Assembly (NCBI GenBank): GCA_025618425.1
Contig: CM046832.1
Coordinates: forward strand, 53,623,493 to 53,687,492
DNA from: Heliocidaris tuberculata
Lineage: Eukaryota > Echinodermata > Echinoidea > Camarodonta > Echinometridae
DNA: 64,000 nt
Reading direction: 5' to 3'
Positions 1 to 20,800 of the stretch are shown here, piece by piece; position 1 is the first letter of the stretch, and each line of letters opens with the position of its first letter. Below the pieces are notes generated by a model. It had not been told where the DNA came from and searched no databases. It saw nothing but the letters and a program-made list of their open reading frames with translations. Both the position numbers and the translations under genes were made by a program.

Positions 1-491
1 ACTAAGAAAGTTATGGATGTTTGAAAAATGAGATCACTACACCTATGCGAATCTCAAATTGGCAATTTGGTAAGTCAATTGTGACATTTTTGTGGACAAC
101 TCTCCCATTTGTCGTACACAAAAATATCATTAATTTGCGGTTTTCTTCGAGGCGCTTTTACCCTCGGGGCAGTACTCAAAATATATTGGAGATAGCATAT
201 TGTTGTAGGTCCTCATGAACGAAAAGATCCTACTGAGTAATGCATTTTGAAAAAAAGTGACATTTTAGTCATTTTGTGTGTTAGAGCGAATGGGGGAGTT
301 GTCCACAGCTACATCACAGTGACATTACCTATTCGGCCAATTTGAAATTCCCATATGCATAGTGATTACAACTTTCAAAAATTCATAACTTTCTTTTTGC
401 TTGTCTGATTTCGTTCAAACTTTCACCAATCTGCTTCTCTGATTTTTCTTCTTTCTTTCAAAGCAACTTGCTATAAAGGTTGGATTTCCCT
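1..491. repeat. Diverged foldback element, left end outside window
   Basis: The first ~130 bases, read in reverse complement, resemble about 285-430. Shared stretches include 'gacaactcycccatt', 'caaattggc' and the 'actttcaaaaattcataactttc' type motif. The right edge is 'ggatttccc' followed by TTAA at 492-495. Arm wording and the TTAA border resemble the much fresher palindromic element at 41882-42470, so this is probably an old relative. The left boundary cannot be seen. Confidence 0.55.
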
Positions 492-1176
492 TTAAAATGT
501 TTACATGTATTTGTAGCTCATTGCTGAGATATGAGATGGTGAGAGATGCCATTATTTTGTATACAAGTTTGTACTTGTAGGTATGACCTTCGACCCTGAG
601 GCTGTAGACACAATATATCACTTTTCTTTCTCATTTTAAACTCTTTAATCAACTCATTGATCTACTTTTTACCTTTCCACGGCCGCTCTTTCGTAGTTGT
701 TACATTCAAATGACCTGACGATCTCATATTCAGATTCTTTTATTTTCACACACTGAAACATATCTTCATTAAAATCTCTCATATTATTCAATTTGGAAGC
801 TGAAAAAGCACAGTCTGCATCAACTGTTATTAGATTGTTTCAGAAAGAAATTTATTTTGTCTTATCGTCAATCTAAAAATCAATGTATTTCAAAGTCTTT
901 TCTTTTTCAATATCATTTTCAAATCTTAAAAAAAAAAATGAAATAACTCCAAATTTTTACTTCTGAAGAAAACCTATCGCAATGCGGATGTCACTCTTTA
1001 CTGAACTGACCACGTCTTTCATATAAAATTCAACCGATTAATGGTGGTGCTCTACATTGTACATACATGTATTTCTTTTTTCCGAATCAAGTTTTTAAAC
1101 TACATGTAAGGAGTGCAGTTTACATTTAACCAAAAAGTCGCGGGTGTGTTATTAAATGAATAGTGAATTGAGTTGT
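492..1176 (-). other. 3' flank and probable 3' UTR of the alpha-tubulin gene
   Basis: AT-rich sequence immediately downstream of the tubulin stop codon. No ORF with recognisable similarity is seen. It probably contains the 3' untranslated region; the cleavage site is not identifiable from sequence alone. Confidence 0.4.
851..856 (-). terminator. Candidate polyadenylation signal for alpha-tubulin
   Basis: Plus-strand TTTATT reads AATAAA on the minus strand, about 320 bases past the stop codon at 1177. Another AATAAA lies at 738-743. Such hexamers are frequent by chance in AT-rich DNA, so this is only a candidate. Confidence 0.3.
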
Positions 1177-9493
<8,317 letters not shown>

Positions 9494-9940
9494 TTTTAAT
9501 GATTTTCAGGTCGACAATAAGAATTTGGAGCAAATTTCTTGAGTAACGTCGGCGGGATACTTGACGCAACGCTTGCCAACAGCAGAATGATAAGATGTTT
9601 AAAAATTCCAGTTGTTACAGCGCGCGCATAATTTTGATACAGTTACTAGGATACTGAATAAACAAAACTACATCACCCAATCATAAGGCTAATTAGCAAG
9701 CAATGGTAATACGTCACTAGGAAATGAACCAGTTACATTTTAGAGTGAAATGCTTACGCACGCAATACACTACCATAGACGCGCATCATCTAGTCAGGCG
9801 CGCGCGCATGGCGCGTAAATAGGAAACTGGTTGCTAAGCGCGCATCATTCATAGTGCAATGACCTTGCAATGTTTACATTTACCCTTTTTGTTGCGTCAT
9901 AATAGAAATCAAGACTACTCTTTCAGTTGACGTCACATTT
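9494..9940 (-). promoter_or_regulatory. Probable alpha-tubulin promoter and 5' UTR
   Basis: Sequence upstream of the initiator ATG. On the minus strand there is a weak TATA-like TTTTTAAA (9605-9598) and an initiator-like TCATTC (9590-9585), although their spacing is shorter than usual. Upstream lie an inverted CCAAT box (9677-9681), ACGTCA (9711-9716) and the full cAMP-response palindrome TGACGTCA (9928-9935). CpG-rich runs of CGCGCGC occur at 9620-9630 and 9790-9845. The location is inferred from the gene start; element function is unproven. Confidence 0.45.
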
Positions 9941-10527
9941 TTCAAAGAATTGTTTCTTGACGTATGACGTATACACTGCCCTCCAAAATTTTGGGTACAC
10001 CTGTAATAAGAACTGATTTCTCACAATTCCCCACAGTTCATTTATCATCAGATAATATTATGTTGCAGCGCAACAATTTGGTATCAATTTGAAAAGTATA
10101 TACATGTATCACCTTTCAAGTTGACATCAGTTTAACATATGTACAGCGTTTCAGGAGGCAGTCGTGCGTTAAAAAGCACCCCCCCCAAAAAAACAACAAA
10201 CAAATAAAATAAAAAAATAAAAAATAAAAATAGATAAATAAAACAAAAATTAAAAAATAGAAAAATACAAATAAAAAAATAGAAAAATAGAAAAATGAAA
10301 AAATAAATGAAATAAAAATAAATAAATGAATAAATAAAATCATTTTCAGCGGAATTAGTAGGTCACTGGTTTGGTCACTTGTGCCAGCATTTTTACCCTT
10401 TCGGCATTCTACAAAATCTGACCCTCGTTTGTACTGGTGAATATTAAAAATTTGTTGACTGGTATACAATAAGCATTGCTATACTCATGCAGAAAACTAG
10501 TATTTTCATCTAAGAAACACATCAACA
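9941..10527. other. Intergenic, old mariner-like fragment and A-rich tract
   Basis: Contains CTGCCCTCCAAAATTTTGGG near 9977, wording typical of Tc1/mariner ends, with no partner end found. An A-rich AAATAAAATAAAAA tract covers about 10179-10345. No gene is seen. Confidence 0.4.
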
Positions 10528-11540
10528 TTTGGGGAACACTACAATACTTTTTGATTTTCTGTTTTCATGGGAAGTCATATTCTTTGACTTTATATATTTA
10601 CAAGGAAAATGATGACTAAATGAATAATGGTATGTCATGAGATGCACAAATTATATATTTTTCAAAGATTTATTTTATCATGTTTCGGATTCTGGAGACT
10701 TCTTGTCTAAGAACTTGCCCCTGGCAGCGATCACAGCACTGCACATCCTGGGCATCCGGCTGGTCAAGTTGTGGAGATAGTCACTACAGATATATTTCTA
10801 TGCCTTCTGAAGATGAAAAAGTTTTGTCTTCCAGCAGGATAATGACCCCAATCAATCATTAAGGCTGTGCTAAAATACCTAGAAAAAAACAGAAGAGCAG
10901 GGGTTCCTGAAAATCATGGATTGGTCGCCAGAGTACCCGGATCTAAATCCGATAGAGCTGTTATGGAAAGAGCTGGACAGGAAGGTCTGATAAAAATGCC
11001 CAGCAAGTGAGCTTCGTCATCTGAAGGCATTGAAATACATTTCCAGTGACTACTTCCACAAATTTGTCTACCAGCAGAAAAATGACCCCAAACATTCATC
11101 AAGGCAATGTAAAAGTTATCTTTAGAAAACAGATGAGAAAAAGGTCCTGAAAATCATGCTATGGGAAGAGCTAGACATGAAGGTCAGAGAAAAATGCCCA
11201 ACAACAGAGCCTCATCTGTTGGAAATTCTTCAGAATGCATGGAAAGACATTCCAGTGATTTCCTCTGCAACTACTTCCACAATTTGACCAGATGGATGCC
11301 CAGGATGTGCAGTGCTGTGGTCGCTACCAATGGTGGGTTCTCTTATGAGAAGTCTTTACTTTTCGAAACGTGATTAAATAAAACTTTGAAAGATAAAGAA
11401 ATGCGCATCTCATGACAGACTATTATTCATTTAGGCATTATTTTCCTTGAAGAAGAAACACAAATGCAAAGAATAAACAATAAAATATGATTTCCCATGA
11501 AAAACACAGAAAATAAAAAGCATTGTGGTGATCCCAAAGT
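10528..11540 (+). pseudogene. Degenerate inverted-duplicated Tc1-like transposon
   Basis: Fragments of a Tc1/mariner-family DDE transposase, the enzyme that cuts and pastes the element at TA sites. Plus-strand reading near 10830-10980 gives FQQDNDPN, then MDWSPEYPDLNPIELLWKEL, the family's QDN...PDLNPIE catalytic region. Near 11158-11330 WEELDMKVREKCP and a C-terminal region follow. The C-terminal coding block is present twice in opposite orientation (about 10684-10800 and 11260-11375), with outer arms 10528-10680 and 11380-11540 also inverted. Stops and frameshifts interrupt everything, so no functional enzyme is encoded. It is a snap-back derivative made largely from the transposase 3' half. 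Confidence 0.72.
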
Positions 11541-11894
11541 ATTGAAAACAAGATGAACGCGACTGCGTCTCCTATATGCCTCCGCCTAAATTCAGTTGAT
11601 GGCTCAAACTGTTCTTGAAATATTGTAATAACCAGAATAAAAAGCCTCTAATTACATGTTAATTGACCTCTTTGACATTTGACCTTACGCCTTATAACCC
11701 AAAAGTCTGATCACTTTATCTCCTCCTAGTCATGAATGCAAAATAGTTGAGATATGGTGATAACAAAGGTAAAGACAAAGGTTTGTACCTAAATAAATGG
11801 AAATATAATTTTTTTTTTGACTATTAATTAGACTATAAGAAACTTTAGTAGAAAGTGTTTGTGCCTGAACTCTTTGTTTGTAGATGGCACATTA

Positions 11895-12827
11895 TGTCGG
11901 GAGATGGACCGATGTCTCCATGAGCTGGACTAGGGTCTATATAAGAGGCCAAGACTGAGAACAGGACAGGAAATGATTACTATGCAAGTCATGGTGAACC
12001 ATTCTGCAGAAGCATAGAGCCTTCAGTAAAATGGATAGTACGGTGAGCGAGAACTGCGTGAATATAATGGAAACAATGTTTGAGAAATTATGTTAAGGAT
12101 GACAAAATTCTTTGAAGAACTTATGAGACAATCTTGAAGATAACCGAGAAGAAAGCGGAGATGAAACAGAGACAGTTGTGTGAATATTTTCATTTTCCAT
12201 GCGGATAGTGCAGATCCGCTGGTGTTGCATGTGCAAGAAACAGTTACATGTATATGATTATTTTTTTTCATATACCATGTGGATAATACAGATCCGCTGG
12301 TGGTGTATGTATATTATTAGTTAAGCAGGTTTCTTGTGATGGCTATTGTTGGTAACGGAGGCAAATTATAATATCAGTGTTGAGAGAAGTGGACAGTTCG
12401 GGTTCACTTAAGAGTGTTGATATACATATATCATTGAATTTGACAGTGGGTACTTGGAAGTTGTTATTGAAATAACCAGACAGTACAGGTCTATTTTGTC
12501 AGTGTAAAAGATGTTAACTTGGAGATTTGGTTGTAAAACAGGAAGAGTATATGAGGAGCTTGTCGAAAGTTACATTTCTTATTCAGAGTGAATTTATTAT
12601 TTTGTCAGACATTTAGATTTGGTCAGAGGAGATTAAAAAAAAAAACCTCTTAAGTATTGGTTGAATGTAGGCTTTTATGTATATGTATGACCACTGTTTC
12701 TTCAGAAATTGGAACTTCGTTTGCTTCTATAATAAAACCAGGTTATAAATTTTATTTAGTAAATGGCATGTGTTGAGTTTGTTTATTTGAAGGCTATCAT
12801 GTGACATTTTCTGGTGTCAGGAGTGGG
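11895..12827 (+). mobile_element. Putative LTR with tRNA-Leu-type primer-binding site
   Basis: TGGTGTCAGGAGTGGG (12812-12827) matches the form of a primer-binding site complementary to a tRNA-Leu 3' end, as used by many Gypsy-type retrotransposons. It begins five bases after a CA at 12805-12806 that could end an LTR. Upstream, TGTCGGGAGATGG at 11895 could be the LTR start, followed by TATATAAG (11938-11945). AATAAA is at 12730-12735. A ~30 bp direct repeat (12197-12229, 12275-12307) lies inside. No gag-pol or second LTR is present, so this is at most a 5' LTR remnant. The LTR boundaries are a guess. Confidence 0.4.
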
Positions 12828-13284
12828 CGGAGGCATAAGAATTTGTGTGAATCACTGAAATTGATGTGTGCGATATCTTTCAGGAAAGTGGGAGTCCACC
12901 CTCGCAGTAGGATGAGAGGCCTATGAAACTAAAGATAATATTATCAGCTGTTATTCCTGGCAACGTGGTATTATTTTGTTTTTACTGACACTGAATATTA
13001 TTATTTTCTTAAAAAAACAAACTTTATAGGCTATTTCGTTCCATTCATTTTGGTAAACCAACAAAGTCGTCTTATGCAAAGAGTTTATAATACATAGTAC
13101 AAATATGAGAAAAAGATATATTCATGTATTGGACATATCTGTTCTTACTATTTAAAAAATAATAATTTAATTCTTATGGACAGGAGAAATATACAGTATG
13201 AAATTAAACTGTTCTCATTTGACATACACTTATTATGCAAAATATGTCGAATTGTACTTAAGCTAACTATTTGATACTTGTAAC
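12828..13284. other. Intergenic, nothing recognised
   Basis: AT-rich sequence after the primer-like site. It may be decayed internal retrotransposon DNA, but no coding remnant could be read. Confidence 0.5.
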
Positions 13285-13743
13285 TTTTTTTTTTTTTTTT
13301 TTAAATTGTGTGTTTTATTAAACAAATCAAATCAAATTACAATATTTACAGAAGATTCATCATATAATTAGGATAAACGTAATAACAAACAAAATAAAAC
13401 AAAAAAGTGACAGAATTTATACACAGAGCACATATGTTTACAAGGACGAGGCCGGGACAAGGGTGCATTGATGGTGACCCCACGACCTTCAAATGACTCC
13501 AGCAAGAAAGACTTCACAACTGGCAATCAAAAAGCATTAAATTATGAACAACCCGACCGCAAGGCCGAAGCAAGCCGAACAGACAAGCTGAGCGATCTGT
13601 TGGTGAGAAACCATACCCCCCCCCCCCCCACATGCCTGGAAAAACAAGCAAGCACTTACTCACAGTCATAATAATAAGCGCACGTACAAGCTCCTGAACG
13701 CTCACTTACTATCCCACACATGACCCCCCCCCTTACTCTCCCT

Positions 13744-13778
<35 letters not shown>

Positions 13779-13782
13779 CTTC

Positions 13783-13840
<58 letters not shown>

Positions 13841-15100
13841 ATTCTCACACAACAAATCACCCGGCTTCCCAGTCCGGCTCGCGAGACCAATCAGTCAGAA
13901 ATAGCACGGCGAAAAATGCCTAAAACCCAGATAAAGGGATATTTAAAAAAACCAAAAGAAGCAGCCCTGAAACGAGGCAATGACCTCCACGCCAGACAGC
14001 GCACCAGTGCCAGCTGAAAGTCTGGGGGAGCACACTACATTAACAGCTGAGACCCGGTGACTCGTTCATGTAGTACAGAGGCAATAAAAGACAAAACTCA
14101 AACAACTCAAAGCTACATGACAGGCCCACTGGCATAGGCCAGTAATACCAGTAATTCTTCTAAAAGATAGAGAAGAATGTATACAAATAGCACACTACAA
14201 CATTGTTAATGAGTAAAAGCACTGAACTTATAGGGGATATACAAGTATAGAGTATAAAGATCAACTACAATATACACTAAAGGGAAATAAAAAGAAATGT
14301 AATACTGTACGTGTATTTGAACAATAATCTACATGATAGGGAGACTAACCTAAAATAAGGTTGAAAGAATATACAGTAACTTTCAATTTTTAGGAGTCTC
14401 AAGAAAAGGGGAAGGGTAGGGATCAAATGTTAAAACGCCATTTTTTGAAATGGGCATGTAGTTTATTTTTTCTCTTTGCTATTAAATATTCTAACTCTTG
14501 TTGACTCTTTACAAATGTTTTAAAAGAAACAAAGTTGGGGAGAGTATTCTTTAAATATAATACTTCAAGAGCAAAAATAAGTAAGTGACAAATTTATCAG
14601 TGCAAAAACCGAAGAGTTTTTCAAAATTGGTGACATTTAAGGGAACATTATTTTGGGATATTATGGTAAGAAGATTATGCCATACTGGGGTGACCTTTTC
14701 ACATTCACAAAATAAGTGGATCAATGTTTCTTCATTTTTATCACATAGTGAACAGTTAGGAGATTCTCTCCTCTTAATCAATAGCTTTGTGAAACATCTT
14801 AAAATAGAAAGATCTTAATTTGGTATCAATAGTGCAAAAGAAATTATTAACATGAATCTTTTCCCAATTGTTAGTTACTGGTACAGGTAAATTATCATTC
14901 CAAAATGTATACCGTTCGGTTGGTTCATTGGAACATAATAATAAATTGTATGCATTCTTGGATGATACTTGCAACTTATCATTCATGAACCATTTTCTTA
15001 ATGGATTTTTTGGTTGATGAATAAAGGTGATGTTGACAAAAAGGAACACATGCACTGTTCTTTTAAATTTATGAGATTGTTCTTTTGAATGCAAGGATTT
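13285..15100 (-). pseudogene. 5'-truncated LINE (non-LTR retrotransposon)
   Basis: Minus-strand coding remnant for the C-terminal part of a non-LTR reverse transcriptase protein. One frame (15094-14777) ends with TKLRSFYFKMFHKAI. A second frame (about 14781-14554) carries KRRESPNCSLCDKNEETLIHLFCEC, the zinc-ribbon-like CxxC...H...C region that follows the polymerase domain in L1/Tx1- and CR1-like elements. A frameshift between the two makes it inactive. A long AT-rich 3' UTR with an AC/poly-C microsatellite follows. The element ends with minus-strand AATAAA and an 18 base A-run (plus T-run 13285-13302). The polymerase domain and everything upstream are missing. Confidence 0.75.
13746..13840. 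repeat. (AC)n followed by 57-base poly-C
   Basis: AC dinucleotides at 13746-13776, then an uninterrupted C-run at 13784-13840, inside the LINE 3' UTR. Such runs are unstable and prone to sequencing error, so the run length is uncertain. Confidence 0.95.
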
Positions 15101-17664
15101 TGTGTGCCATCAGAACCCATTCTTGACCACTATATACATGTAATAGACACAAAATGACACATAAAAATCAATATGTCTCTCTCCCTCTCTTTACAAAACT
15201 TTCAATAATGTACTAAAATATGGTACTTGTATCTCTTTCGATCATTCAAAAAAAAAAACACACACAAATTAAGGCATTTTGTCTTGAACACTCACATCAC
15301 ACAGAGTTGGCTAGTCAAGAGAAAATTCTAATTGAATACTAGAAACAAAGAGTATTATAATTTGCATTTATGGAAGGATGTTTAATTTAATATAATACAT
15401 ACATCTCAAATAATGAGACAATGACATATAAAGAAAGGAAATATGAAATCAAGTTCTACATACATAGGCCTAAACTAAAAACTATATTTTGTTTAACATT
15501 AATAGCATTAAATGCAATTATTCTGCTTTGATTGTTTTGCAGTTATTACATAATACTCCCCTGACCACATATTAAAAGTCAAATAAAAAGCAAAATAAAG
15601 AGTAAATAAAATAAAGAGCAAAGGTTAAAACTTAGAATTCTTCACATTACTTTTCTCATTATATTTACACTGAAGATTTTACACATCAGGGATAAAAGTC
15701 AAGTAATTGGAGTAAAATGGTCATGAGTATGTTGTTAATGTTGTCAATGTTGTCATAACATTCCACATACAATTGAAATTCATTAATACCATGACAAATA
15801 TAATGGTCTGTCCATGCTGCTGTTTGGTCCTACAAGTCGAGAAGGTGCATGTCTGAAAGCATTGCATAAGATATGACTTGAAGCAGATTTCTAATCACTC
15901 TTTAGAGGAATTTCTTAGATAGGTCACCAGTTTAGCAAGCTGTTCAAACTGTGATAGATCTGCATCATATAGTTAACATGTTTTCATTGAGCTGTCAGAT
16001 ATAATAACCCTAAAGGTGTAACACAAATAGTAATACTTCTTGACAAGAGGACCAAAAATGAACCTAGGTCTAAAGAGGCAATCATCAATGAAATACCTTG
16101 ACTTAAGTTACTTCCAGGCACTGTTGTACATATGACTGACTAAATATAGGGCCATGGGCAAAGCAACTTTCTTTCTTACTATGCAATAAGAGGCATGGTT
16201 TCAGTAATATCTGAATTCTGAAGGACACTAATTTTCGTTAGCATGGGCTAAAAGAATATTTTGCTTGTAACCAGCAATTAATCATCACACTTAGAGCAAT
16301 GAGATATACAAACAACCTATCTTTGAACCATATACATTATAGCTGACTGAATCAGAAGCCCTCATATATTTGCCCAACATATTAGGAAGGGTAAATTTCC
16401 ACCAGAGATTTACAATCACTCCCTTCTATTGTGTAAATCAAAATCAAAAGTTTACATCTTAAGTTACCTACTACTACCTTTCAAATAAACATTAAGTACA
16501 CTTATAAAAGAGTGTTTATAAACTCTTTACTCCTCTGTACAATTTGTTTTGCACAGTCCCAGTAAAAAAACAAAGGTACAACACCACTATTCTCTTGAGA
16601 ACAGTTTCGGGAAAAGAAACAGAAACTACTATAGAGGATATGCAAAAGAGGACACTTCATGTACTTGTAACTGTAAACACCTGTGGGAGTTATATTTCCC
16701 CTAAAAGGCAACTATATACAAAAAGAATAAGGTTTGCCTAAAAGGAATAAATAAAGTATAACCCATTCTCCATAATACTATGAAGTGAAGTCTTATATCA
16801 CATCATGAAAATCTGGTTTATGACATCACATGGCATGCTATCTTACTTTTCTCAAGTCTTTGTGCACACTCTCACTGAAAAGCAAACAATATCATGAAAA
16901 TTATATATATTTATGAGAGCAGTCCAGGATGATGACCAAAAAGTCCTTTAAACCTTTTAATTTTAATTTGTTTCATTTCACGCTTGATAGTTTTCACTTA
17001 ACCCAAATCTCCAAGCAACTACAAAATTTCATTTAGAAGAAAAGAAGAAACTGTCAGCATACGGTAATTACGCAGAGATACAGATACCATCTATCAACCA
17101 TAAACTGGAATGCAGAGGAACAGAAGGCAGTAATATTAATTTCAAGATGAGTGTTTCAGGATAGGATTGATATCCATAATCATATCATATAAACAGTCTC
17201 TACCACAAGTAGGGATTATCCTCAGAAGAAGAACTTGATAATGCATGTTGCACACATTAAGGGATTATGGGTAAGATATCGTACTCTATGCTTTTTTAAA
17301 TTACCTACTGAAAAAAAAGTTTAAATCTAAAAGAAAAATTTACACTAAGTAAAGGATGGCAGAAAGCAAAAAAAAGAGAGGAGATATCCTTTGCATCATT
17401 GAATCTTCATACATGAAAGAAAGAATACAATGACAAAATAAATGCTTAAGTATATAAATAGAAAATTAAAAAAAAAAAAGAAAAAAAAAAAAAGTATTTC
17501 TTCCTTTTTCACATCTTAGGCCGGCAGTTTCAAAATATTTTCGTTGAGTTTGCAAGAAATAAGTTCTGAAACATGATCGCCTCCTGACGTGAAAATCTTT
17601 GAAGCATTGCAAAGCAAAAAGGGAAATTTCCAATTAGAATTGACTGTCAATCTACCTGCAGACA
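15101..17664 (-). other. Intergenic and probable 3' UTR of seryl-tRNA synthetase
   Basis: 2.5 kb of AT-rich, unique-looking sequence directly after the synthetase stop codon. It has short A-runs (17468-17494) and no recognised repeat, RNA or coding region. Its proximal part should hold the 3' UTR. No convincing minus-strand polyadenylation signal stood out close to the stop. Confidence 0.45.
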
Positions 17665-17846
17665 TTATTTGTCCACTGCCATGTTTTCCACTCCTTTTGC
17701 AAGACCCTCTTCAGCATTTGCTGCTGTATCTCCACTCTCCTTTCCTTTTCCCTTCTTCTTTCCTCCCTCTTTCTGTTTCTTCTCTTTCTTGGTTTGCTGT
17801 TCATCAATCGGTGCTGGCTTGGTGAACTTGATGAATTCTTTGAACT
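17665..17846 (-). CDS. SARS1: Seryl-tRNA synthetase exon 11 (C-terminus)
   Basis: Follows TTTCTACAG, completes a Glu codon, encodes [14 protein letters not shown] and a tail rich in Lys and Gly ([17 protein letters not shown]), and ends ENMAVDK with TAA at 17665-17667. The basic cluster is a plausible nuclear-localisation signal. Confidence 0.95.
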
Positions 17847-20800
17847 CTGTAGAAAGAAGATACAACCATATGACAGCAATACTTTTTGAAAAGAATATAC
17901 ATCAAGTTATTATTAACCTAGTTGCTGGGATTAATTTATGATTCCATCTGAAGACTGAAGTTATAAATACATAATCTGGGCTCCACATCCATTTTTCTTT
18001 GAGGATCATTTCAAGGATATTGACCAAACAAGGGTTATGATATTATCAGACTTTTTTAACAGGGGGCATTCATTGTGAATTTCAGAGGGTCATTTGCCCT
18101 TGCATCCCTGTTAGTGTCCAGCCCTACATCATGTTAGAAATGCTGACTCACCTGGAGGCATGTACTCTCTGACTGCTTCTGGGACCACTATGCCTTCATC
18201 AGTTTGGTTGTTCTCGAGGATGGCACACACCACTCGTGTACTGGCACACATGGTAGCGTTCAGCATGTGAACATACTCCGCCTGTAGACAACGGGATTAA
18301 AATATTAATATTCTGAACGATCAATATCCTCTTCATTCTCACATCTATAGGGAATGTCTTTCAGGACGTCATTTGTAGATCAATCACTACATTTTTTTGA
18401 TAAAACCATTCAACTTTGTACACTATTTTACTGTTTACATTCAAATGAAGGCATCCTTTTCAACTCGCCACATCTCTAAATTAAACCCAATTCGGGTAAG
18501 TGTAAGAAAAGAACTTCAATATATTTATACAACTTACACTAGTGTTCATTTTCTTGGTCTGTCCATAGCGTACAAGCAACCTCCTGGCCTGGTAGTCTGT
18601 ACAGTTTGAACATGATACCAGCTCTCTATGTGCACCTGATCCTGCAAACCATGCCTCTAGATCCAGCTTCTTGGCTGCTGCATTATTCAGGGCTCCTGAT
18701 AATCCAATGTATCAATAGTTAGTATCAAAGTGGGTGAAATATCTACTTCATAACACATCGTTTTATAGTATACTTGCACTATATCACATGGGGAGACTGT
18801 GATTTTCTTTTCCATGCAGCATGTTCATACTGATTTTCACTAGTCGATATACTTTCAAAAAAGTTATCAAAAACTTAAAAACTGTCTTTTTTTGTAATCT
18901 TCATATTTTTAGCTATTTCTCAATTTAAACTCAATCTCAGTCTCAGGTTCCAATAAATTCAAGGCAGCTTATTAGAGGTGGTAAAAATACAGGAGTATGA
19001 GCATTATTCAATATATGTCAGCTCTAAACCTGGAAATTTAACTCTGTAGTCTATACAAACAGACTGCAAGAGAAATACTGAATAGTGCTACTTTGTCCAT
19101 AAAAATTACCACTATACCCAGGGCAAAAATGATTTTGAGCTGGTGGTCTATTAATTGCACTAAAGAAATATTGTAGTCTCAGACCATTCAGCCTTCTGAA
19201 GGGGATTAATATTTTTCATGGGATATAAGGCCATAGAATTATATGGAATGCTACATAAAAATCATTACTAGTACATACTGACCTGAGACAATGCCTACTA
19301 TCCTGTATGGAATGCCAAGAGACTGACAGAACTGTTCTGCATTACCCATCATCTCATCAAACAGCTCCCAAGACTTGTTGTCTTGAGGTGAGGCAAAGCA
19401 GAACTGCTCAATCTGTATTAAGAAATCATATAAAATAATGGTATTCTGTATTATATATTACATAAAACAATATTCGTGCAGGGATTGGTCAGGGATGGCT
19501 CACGTGTAAGCCTGGGTGTCGGGCCGGTCAACCCGTACGGAACCCGGCGGGTTGGGGGTTTTTGCCGGGTTCGGGCCGGGTCCGGGTTGCTGAGTGAAAT
19601 GTCTGAACCCGGTAAAAATAACCCAGTAAATAATTGGTGCTGTAAGGCCGTTATGAGTATTAATTATGACTTTTTAATAAAAACTTGATAGTGGTAAATA
19701 ATAGGCTTGGGCGGTTCTGCTTTTAGAGAGAACCGATTCCGATTCCGACGCAAGGTCTCAGTTCCACTGCACTGTAGCTGTAGAGTCTATTGTGTATAGT
19801 GCAGCTTTCACAAATGTCCAATTTTCATATAAAAACTCCACTTTATGAAATAACTACTAGTATCATAATTCTACATACATGGCCAGGGTAATCATAGTAC
19901 AAGCTTCAATTTCATTACTGTAATGACGAAAACCATATTGAATTCGCGCTGTAATGATGAAAACCGTTCGTCTTTTTCAAGTTTTCGCAAGCTGGCTGCT
20001 GGATGACTGTGCATGGTATAACCAGAAGGTGGCGCTATACGTCATGTTTTTCTGTGGTTCCAAACGAACGAAACTCATTCTTCCGATTGATAATGGGTAG
20101 CTTAGCTCAAATTATTATTTTGTGGTGTCACTGTGGCGTTAATAATATATGTTTCCTCAAATTTTGGAGGGGTTTTTACTTAAGTTTCTTCCATATTGTA
20201 TATTTTTTCAGTGAGATGATTTTTGACTGGTTGACCATTACTTTTGATATGTGACCAACATTTTTCTTCATTCTTCCCTCTTACGGTAATCTTTAAAAAA
20301 AAAAATTGTTAGCATTATTATTCCTTCTCTGAAAAGACTCAACATGTATTTCTTAATTCTGAAGTACTTTCACAATTAATATATTTGTGCCGCGAATTTT
20401 TTTTAAAGACATGTAAGCTCTCTTTTCATTTAATATTTTTTTTCTTAGACTTACTTCCTTTATCGTGATTTTATTTTTTGTTAATTCTTCAAACACTGAG
20501 TTTTCATTCTGGAGTAAATTTCATTGATTTGTTTCAATTATTTTTATATCATTACACTGGATTTAAATATGCAGTAACTAGCAATAACATAATTGTATAT
20601 ATTTTCTGTCCCTACCCTCTGAATATTCCTCTCGCGGCTTGCCATCTCTAATTAGCCATCTCTCTTTCGCTCTCTCTCTTCCAAGCTCTCCTGTTAATCC
20701 TCGCTGATCACAACGAGGTGTGCGCTACTAACAGCGTTGTACACACACAAGCAGTCCGACATACACACACTACACACACAACACACACTGATAATGGGTC

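Noticed and set aside
13702..13923. Gly- or Pro-rich open frames
   Set aside because: Products of the AC and poly-C microsatellite in the LINE 3' UTR.
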